DNA from: Streptomyces sp. SW4
GTDB taxonomy: Bacteria; Actinomycetota; Actinomycetes; Streptomycetales; Streptomycetaceae
Assembly (NCBI GenBank): GCA_003248315.1
Contig: QKWM01000004.1
Coordinates: 1,240,001 to 1,304,000, forward strand
DNA length: 64,000 nt
Direction of reading: 5' to 3'
Positions within the stretch are counted from its first letter, which is position 1; each line of letters opens with the position of its first letter. The notes under the pieces were generated by a model. That model ran no database searches. It saw only the letters and a program-made list of their open reading frames with translations, and was not told where the DNA came from. Shown here in pieces: positions 59,140-64,000 of this stretch. The position numbers and the translations under genes are program-made.

Positions 59140-59684
59140 CCCACACCCGGCGTCGCAACTGGGGGGCGTCACGCAGCCCGGCGCCAACGGGGTACCTCCC
59201 CAGAGGGGTACCCCAGCGCCCACCCGTGCCGCCCAGCGGCACGACTGCCCGCGGCCGGGCGGGGGAGCGCCGGGCGGGGAACGCCTCCCGGCACCGGCCC
59301 GCAGTATGCGGGTGCGAGAGGGTGGCCGGGCGGGGAGCGCCTCCCCGCCACCCGCCCCCAGCATGCGAGCGCGGCGTGCGCGCGCAGGGCGTCGGGACGG
59401 ACTCCGGCACAACACACAGCCGCGTTGCCCTGACGGGCGACGGCCCGTGGCTGGCGGGGAAGTGAGGACCGACACCCACCGGTACCACCCGCACCCGCCC
59501 ACGGCGCGGAGGGGGCGGGGTGGGGGTGTTCGCCCGCAGGGACGTCGCGAGTCGACGCGGGTACCTGCTCAGCAGGCCGGTTTCGCGGCGTTCCGAGGAC
59601 GGACACCCCCCGCCCCGCCCCCGACCCACCCCGCACCGCACGCACTCCACCGCACCCGAACCACCAACGAGAGGCTGACCCGAC
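59140..59684. other. 545-bp intergenic region after punA
   Basis: No supported gene. A hairpin with arms GGGGTACC (59189-59196) and GGTACCCC (59207-59214) lies 50 bases after the punA stop and is the likely terminator. Between 59215 and 59400 GC-rich hairpins resembling GGGGAGCGCC / CCTCCCCGCC occur twice. A lower-GC stretch before 59660 may hold the next promoter. The frame is open on both strands, but no codon periodicity or RBS supports an ORF. Confidence 0.55.
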
Positions 59685-61319
59685 GTGCACGACGATCTCA
59701 TCGCCCGGGCCCAGGCATGGCTGGCCGAGGACCCCGACGCGGACACCCGCGAGGAACTCGCCGAGCTCATCGCCGCCGAGGACCACGCAGAGCTCGCCGC
59801 GCGCTTCAGCGGCACCCTCCAGTTCGGCACCGCCGGCCTCCGCGGCGAACTCGGCGCCGGCCCCCTGCGCATGAACCGCTCCGTCGTCATCCGCGCCGCC
59901 GCCGGCCTCGCCGCGTACCTCAAGAAGCAGGGCTACACCGACGGCCTCGTCGTCATCGGCTACGACGCCCGCCACAAGTCGGCGGACTTCGCCCGCGACA
60001 CCGCCGCCGTCATGACCGGCGCCGGCCTCCGCGCCGCGCTCCTGCCCCGCCCCCTCCCCACCCCCGTCCTCGCCTTCGCCATCCGCCACCTCGGCGCCGT
60101 CGCCGGCGTGGAGGTCACCGCCAGCCACAACCCGCCCCGCGACAACGGCTACAAGGTCTACCTCGGCGACGGCTCCCAGATCGTCCCGCCCGCCGACACG
60201 GACATCGCCGCCGAGATCGACGCCGTACGCGCTCTCGCCGACGTCCCCCGCCCCACCACCGGCTGGACCACCCTCGACGACAGCGTCCTCGACGCCTACC
60301 TCACCCGCACGGACGCCGTCCTCGCCCCGACTCCCCCGCACCGCCCGCACCGTCTACACGGCGATGCACGGCGTCGGCAAGGACGTCCTCCTCGCCGCCT
60401 TCGCCCGCGCCGGCTTCCCCGCCCCACCCTCGTCACCGAGCAGGCCGACCCCGACCCGGAGTTCCCCACCGTCGCCTTCCCCAACCCGGAAGAGCCCGGC
60501 GCGATGGACCTCGCCTTCGCCACGGCCCGCGCGACGTCCCCCGCCCCCGACCTGATCGTCGCCAACGACCCGGACGCGGACCGCCTCGCCGTCGCGGTGC
60601 ACGACGGCACCGACTGGCGCATGCTCCGCGGCGACGAGGTCGGCGCCCTCCTCGCCGCCCACCTGGTCTCCCGCGGGGCGACCGGCACGTTCGCCGAGTC
60701 GATCGTCTCCTCCTCCCTCCTCGGCCGCATCGCCGAGAAGGCGAACCTCCCCCACGTCGAGACCCTCACCGGCTTCAAGTGGATCGCCCGCGCCGAGGGC
60801 CTCCGCTTCGGCTACGAGGAGGCCCTCGGCTACTGCGTCGACCCGGACGGCGTCCGCGACAAGGACGGCATCACCGCGGCCCTGCTGATCACCGAACTCG
60901 CCTCCACCCTCAAGGAGGCCGGCCGCACCCTTCTCGACCTCCTCGACGACCTCGCCGTAGAGCACGGCCTGCACGCCACGGACCAGCTCTCGGTCCGCGT
61001 ACAGGACCTCTCCCTGATCGCCGACGCGATGCGCCGGCTGCGCGAGCAGCCCCCGACCCGGCTCGCGGGCCTGGCGATCACGGAAGCGGAGGACCTGACC
61101 AAGGGCACGGCGGACCTCCCGCCCACGGACGGCCTGCGCTACACGCTCGACGGCGCCCGCGTCATCGTCCGCCCCAGCGGCACGGAGCCGAAGCTGAAGT
61201 GCTACCTGGAGGTCGTCGTCCCGGTCGGCACGCACGCCGACCTCCCGGCGGCCCGCACCAGGGCGGCGGACCTGCTGGCGGCGCTGAAGCGCGACTTCGC
61301 CGCAGCGGCGGGCATCTGA
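59685..61319 (+). CDS. Phosphosugar mutase (phosphomannomutase/phosphoglucomutase), three frame breaks 60329-60425
   Basis: 545 residues. Alpha-D-phosphohexomutase family: TAGLRGELGAGPLRMNR, active-site serine loop VTASHNPPRDNGYKVY, metal loop NDPDADRLAVAVHDG, sugar loop GFKWIARAEGLRFGYEEALGY, phosphate-binding RPSGTEPKLKCYLEV. Three missing bases (near 60329, 60333-60337, 60422-60425) cancel out. The ORF therefore stays open but about 30 residues around 215-245 are scrambled; repaired they read TVYTAMHGVGKDVLLAAFARAGFP. GTG start at 59685. Actinobacterial pmmB/pgm genes follow deoD/punA. Exact substrate (mannose-, glucose- or ribose-phosphate) is uncertain. Confidence 0.88.
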   Translation: MHDDLIARAQAWLAEDPDADTREELAELIAAEDHAELAARFSGTLQFGTAGLRGELGAGPLRMNRSVVIRAAAGLAAYLKKQGYTDGLVVIGYDARHKSADFARDTAAVMTGAGLRAALLPRPLPTPVLAFAIRHLGAVAGVEVTASHNPPRDNGYKVYLGDGSQIVPPADTDIAAEIDAVRALADVPRPTTGWTTLDDSVLDAYLTRTDAVLAPTPPHRPHRLHGDARRRQGRPPRRLRPRRLPRPTLVTEQADPDPEFPTVAFPNPEEPGAMDLAFATARATSPAPDLIVANDPDADRLAVAVHDGTDWRMLRGDEVGALLAAHLVSRGATGTFAESIVSSSLLGRIAEKANLPHVETLTGFKWIARAEGLRFGYEEALGYCVDPDGVRDKDGITAALLITELASTLKEAGRTLLDLLDDLAVEHGLHATDQLSVRVQDLSLIADAMRRLREQPPTRLAGLAITEAEDLTKGTADLPPTDGLRYTLDGARVIVRPSGTEPKLKCYLEVVVPVGTHADLPAARTRAADLLAALKRDFAAAAGI

Positions 61320-61343
61320 CACGAGGCACCTCGGGGCACCCCC

Positions 61344-61500
61344 GGAACCGAACCGTCGGCCCTCGGAACCGAACCGTCGGCCCTCGGAACCCAACCGCCG
61401 GCCCCCGGATCCTCCCCGGGGGTGCTCCACCCGGAGCCTCCCCGGGGTGCTCCACCCGGAGCCCTCCCGGGATACCCCACCCGGGGGCACCCCATCGGGT
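61344..61500. repeat. 21-bp repeats then CTCCACCCGG repeats downstream of the mutase
   Basis: Three copies of a 21-base unit beginning GGAACCGAACCGTCGG at 61344, 61365 and 61386 (last one degenerate), followed to 61500 by two or three copies of a GGGGTGCTCCACCCGGAGCC unit. No gene in 61320-61599. Confidence 0.8.
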
Positions 61501-61599
61501 GATTTCCGCACGCGGGTTGACCGGCGCTCCCCGCCCCCGCACCCCCGCGGGCAACGGTGGTCCCAACAGCCGTACCACCGACCCCAGGGAGCCGCCGCC

Positions 61600-62826
61600 G
61601 TGTCCTCGACCGCCCGCGAAACGACCCCGAGCGGACGCATCCCCGGCACCCGGCGCCCCCACCCCCGCACCCCCGCACCCGACCGCCCGCCCCGCGTCCA
61701 TGCGCGGGCGGCCCGGCGCCTGATCCACGCCCTGGGGCGGGCGGCCCCGGCCCTGGCCGCCTACGCCGCCGTCCGCGTCACCGGCCTCCTGGTGCTCGCG
61801 GAATGGGCCCGCCGCCAGGGACAGGACCTGCACACGATCCTGGCCACGCAGTGGGACGCGGACTGGTACATGGCCATCGCCGACCAGGGCTACACGGACC
61901 TCCTGGGGACCACGTACAACACGAACAACCTGGCCTTCTTCCCGCTGTTCCCGGTCCTGGTGAAGGCGGTCGCGGCCGTGACGCCCGGGATCCGGGCGAC
62001 CACGGCGCTGGGCCTGGCGGTGGTGGCGTCGTTCGTCGCGGCCTGGGGGATCTTCGCCGTGGGCGACCGTCTCCACGGCCGCCGTACGGGCGTCCTGGTC
62101 ACCGCGCTGTGGGCGGCGTTCCCGGTCGGTCTGGTGCAGTGGATGGGCTACACGGAATCACTGTTCACCGCGCTGGCGGCCTGGTCGCTGTACGCGGTGC
62201 TCACCGGCCGCTGGCTGTGGGCGGCCGGCTTCGCCTCGCTCGCGGGCCTGACCCGCCCGACCGGCATCGCGGTGGCGGCGGCGGTCAGCGTGGCGGCGCT
62301 GCTCGCCCTGCGGCACCGCCCGGTGCGCCGGCGCGCGGCCGCGGCGGCCGTCCTGGCGCCGCTGGGCTGGTGCGGTTACGTGGCCTGGGTGGGCCTGCGC
62401 CTGGACCGCTGGGACGGCTACTTCGCGGTGCAGCGGCTCTGGTACAACGACGTCGACTTCGGCCTGAAGACCCTGCGCCAGTTCCGGCTGCTGCTGGTGT
62501 ACGACCCGACGCCCCACCTGTTCCTGGTCGTGGTGACGCTCACGCTGATCGCGGCGACCGTGCTGTTCGGCCTGTCGCTCTGGGACCGCCAGCCACTGCC
62601 GCTGCTGGTCTTCACCGGCGTGATGCTGGCGATCGTGCTGGGCAGCGGCGGCGTGTACTTCCCGCGGGCCCGGTTCCTGCTGCCGGCCTTCCCGCTGCTG
62701 CTGCCGGTAGCGCTGCACCTGTCCCGGGCCTCACGCCGCTACCGGATGGTCGTCCTGGCGACGGCGGTGCTGGGCTCGGCGTACTGCGGAGCCCACATGC
62801 TGCTCCTCTGGCCGAGCGCCCCGTAG
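61600..62826 (+). CDS. PIG-V-like polytopic mannosyltransferase
   Basis: 408 residues from GTG 61600 (AGGGAG 8 bases upstream). Disordered basic N-terminus to about 35, then about nine membrane helices. The first loop has the donor-interacting ATQWDADWYMAIADQGY motif (D-W-Y), and NLAFFPLFPVLVK and FPVGLVQWMGYTESLFTALAA follow, both typical of GPI-mannosyltransferase PIG-V-like bacterial proteins. Uses polyprenyl-phosphate mannose to glycosylate an envelope acceptor outside the membrane. FPRARFLLPAFPLLLPVALHL near the end is family-typical. Acceptor unknown. Followed by a minisatellite, then convergent with the PH-domain gene. Confidence 0.85.
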   Translation: MSSTARETTPSGRIPGTRRPHPRTPAPDRPPRVHARAARRLIHALGRAAPALAAYAAVRVTGLLVLAEWARRQGQDLHTILATQWDADWYMAIADQGYTDLLGTTYNTNNLAFFPLFPVLVKAVAAVTPGIRATTALGLAVVASFVAAWGIFAVGDRLHGRRTGVLVTALWAAFPVGLVQWMGYTESLFTALAAWSLYAVLTGRWLWAAGFASLAGLTRPTGIAVAAAVSVAALLALRHRPVRRRAAAAAVLAPLGWCGYVAWVGLRLDRWDGYFAVQRLWYNDVDFGLKTLRQFRLLLVYDPTPHLFLVVVTLTLIAATVLFGLSLWDRQPLPLLVFTGVMLAIVLGSGGVYFPRARFLLPAFPLLLPVALHLSRASRRYRMVVLATAVLGSAYCGAHMLLLWPSAP

Positions 62827-63000
62827 CGCCCCCAAAGCAAGGCCACCCAACCAGCCGCACCAAACCGACCTGCCCGACCTGCACCCCCAAAACAAAGCCC
62901 CCAACCACCCGCACCAAACCGACCCGCCCGACCTGCACCCCCCAAAACAAAGCCCCCAACCACCCGCACAAGGCCCCGGCCCGAGCCCCGAACCCCGGCC
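62827..63000. repeat. 54-bp minisatellite downstream of the mannosyltransferase
   Basis: About three units of period 54 beginning right at the stop, each with CCCCCAAAACAAAGCCCCC and CACCAAACCGACC blocks (CAAACC at 62861 and 62915). Unusually A-rich on the plus strand. No gene between 62827 and 63061. Confidence 0.85.
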
Positions 63001-63061
63001 TCGAACCCCGGCCCCCGGCACCCAGCCCGAAGCCCCGCAGCAAGCCCCGAAGCCCCCGACG

Positions 63062-63774
63062 TCACCCCACCGCGAGCAGCACGGCCAGCAGTACCGCCCC
63101 GGCCACGGCGGGCCCCACGACCTCGTAGGCCCACCGCACCGTCACCTCGCCCTGCGCGCTCGCCGCCTTCCCCGCGTCTCGAGCATCTCGCGCAACTCGT
63201 GGATGATCTTGTCGCTCTCGGCGCGGACCGGCCCGTCGTCCGCCGCCGCCCCCGCGGCGGCCCCGCCGCCGGACAGCCCCCGAGCCCGCCGACCACGGTG
63301 CCCGCTCCGGCCCCGCGCCCGCGCCGCCCGCCCCCGGAGGCCTCCGCGGTCCGCCGGGCCTCCAGCCGGGCCGCCCGCTTGCGGGCGCGCAGGGAGACGG
63401 GGATCGCCCAGAGCTGGTACTTGGTGCCGGACTCGGCGACGACCTCGTTGGAGTAGCCGGACCGCACGGAGGCGACCTGCCCCCAGGGGAGCACGATGAC
63501 GCGCAGCGGGTTGCGGATGCGCAGCCGGTCGTCACCGGCGAAGACGGCGGGCCGCAGCGTGTAGGCGGCGACCAGCGGCACCAGCACCAGCAGGACGGCC
63601 AGCGCCAGCCACGGCGTGCGCCCTCGCCCCTGACCAGCGCGTCGATGCCCAGCCACAGGACGATGGCGAGCAGCAGGGCGCCGCCGACGAGGCCGGCGGG
63701 CGAGCGGTAGACCCGGTCCCGGGTCTCGGGCCCCGAGGGCCGCGGCGTGGGTGACTGGTGGTCCGGGTCGTCAT
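63062..63774 (-). CDS. Bacterial PH-domain membrane protein, four frame breaks
   Basis: 238 residues after restoring single bases near 63747, 63621, 63277 and 63170. Order: MTTRTTSHPTPRPSGPETRD, helix LVGGALLLAIVLWLGIDALV, second helix WLALAVLLVLVPLVAAYTL, then a PH domain (VFAGDDRLRIRNPLRVIVLPWGQVASVR, SNEVVAESGTKYQLWAIPVSL quoted in part) and a coiled linker with DKIIHELREMLETR. A third C-terminal helix follows (VVGPAVAGAVLLAVLLAVG). CACAAT seven bases before ATG 63774 fits a leaderless promoter. The PH type is that of short actinobacterial membrane proteins of unknown function. Confidence 0.8.
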
Positions 63775-64000
63775 GCTGCCGATTGTGCCCGACGCCCCGG
63801 CGAAGGCTCATACGCGGTGCCCGGCGGCCCGGCGACCGCCCGTAACACAAGCGCCCCGCAGGCCGGCCCAGCAACCGCGATCACACACAGCAGCGCCACA
63901 CCGCGCCCCACGGCCCGGCAACCGCGATCACACAGCGCCCGACCCCCTAGGAACCGCTCATACGCGCCCCCCGCCCGCAGAACGAGCGCCGGGGCTGTAC
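63775..64000. repeat. Intergenic end of window with a 17-bp direct repeat
   Basis: Contains the PH-gene -10 box (ATTGTG on plus, 63782-63787). GCAACCGCGATCACACA occurs at 63871-63887 and 63918-63934. No gene seen before the window ends. Confidence 0.6.

Noticed and set aside
59215..59660. Open frames on both strands between punA and the mutase
   Set aside because: Third-position bias is not that of neighbouring genes, no RBS is present, and the region consists of hairpins and GC repeats.

Overview
The window is about 73% G+C and codes densely in the style of a Streptomyces chromosome. GTG and TTG starts are common, many genes overlap as ATGA or GTGA, and many mRNAs look leaderless. The genes are core-chromosome ones: mycothiol-conjugate amidase, GTP-dependent PEP carboxykinase, an acyl-CoA carboxylase set with an epsilon subunit, and an LAxTG surface protein. 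From memory, the order resembles the central part of the Streptomyces coelicolor chromosome (the pckG, mca, metB, cya, pccB, accA2, punA neighbourhood). I see no prophage, transposase, CRISPR array, tRNA, rRNA or antibiotic cluster.

Layout. 1-2.75 kb: D-amino-acid catabolism pair (DSD-like deaminase, D-aminoacylase). 2.9-7 kb: AlaA-like aminotransferase, a small unknown protein, pckG on the minus strand. 7-9.2 kb: hemolysin III, TetR, Mut7-C RNase-like protein. 9.2-15.7 kb (minus): a four-gene overlapping operon with a cellulose-synthase-like GT2, a GT39-type membrane transferase, a GT2-GtrA protein and a secreted copper-radical oxidase ending in an Excalibur domain. 16-24.4 kb: DUF255 thioredoxin protein, a 1069-aa membrane STAND/NB-ARC-TPR protein, a small membrane protein, mca, DUF4307 and greA. 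24.4-36.4 kb: XRE repressor and methionine aminopeptidase, DrrAB-type ABC exporter, ilvA, MarR, a sigma-like protein with a coupled membrane peptide, metB, a TPR-like protein, msrA, a secreted unknown and a zinc alcohol dehydrogenase. 36.5-43.5 kb: XRE/MmyB regulator, a giant secreted subtilase, an L,D-transpeptidase lipoprotein, an acidic unknown and an LAxTG protein. 43.5-48.3 kb: a decayed hutH remnant, GAF-GGDEF diguanylate cyclase, enoyl-CoA hydratase, a secreted unknown and adenylate cyclase. 48.7-55 kb: biotin and acyl-CoA carboxylase block (birA, pccB, epsilon, maf, accA2). 55-64 kb: DeoR regulator, LpdA-type quinone reductase, GGCT-like protein, punA, phosphosugar mutase, PIG-V-like mannosyltransferase and a PH-domain protein.

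Two blocks match ancient actinobacterial synteny, recalled from Mycobacterium tuberculosis: hlyIII-DUF255-small membrane protein-mca-DUF4307-greA with metB nearby, and birA-accD-accE-maf-accA with lpdA-GGCT-deoD-pmm. The glycan/oxidase operon and the STAND gene lie inside the first block and look like Streptomyces-lineage insertions.

Reading caution: about half of the protein genes carry frame breaks. Every one is repaired by adding one base, nearly always to a G or C run (about 48 sites, no insertions needed). I treat these as sequencing or assembly deletions and report each gene over its full span. The hutH remnant is different: its lesions are not homopolymer losses and both ends are missing. 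A second window-wide pattern is a set of unrelated GC-rich minisatellites at gene 3' ends. At least three of them carry degenerate copies of the last codons and stop codon of the adjacent gene.
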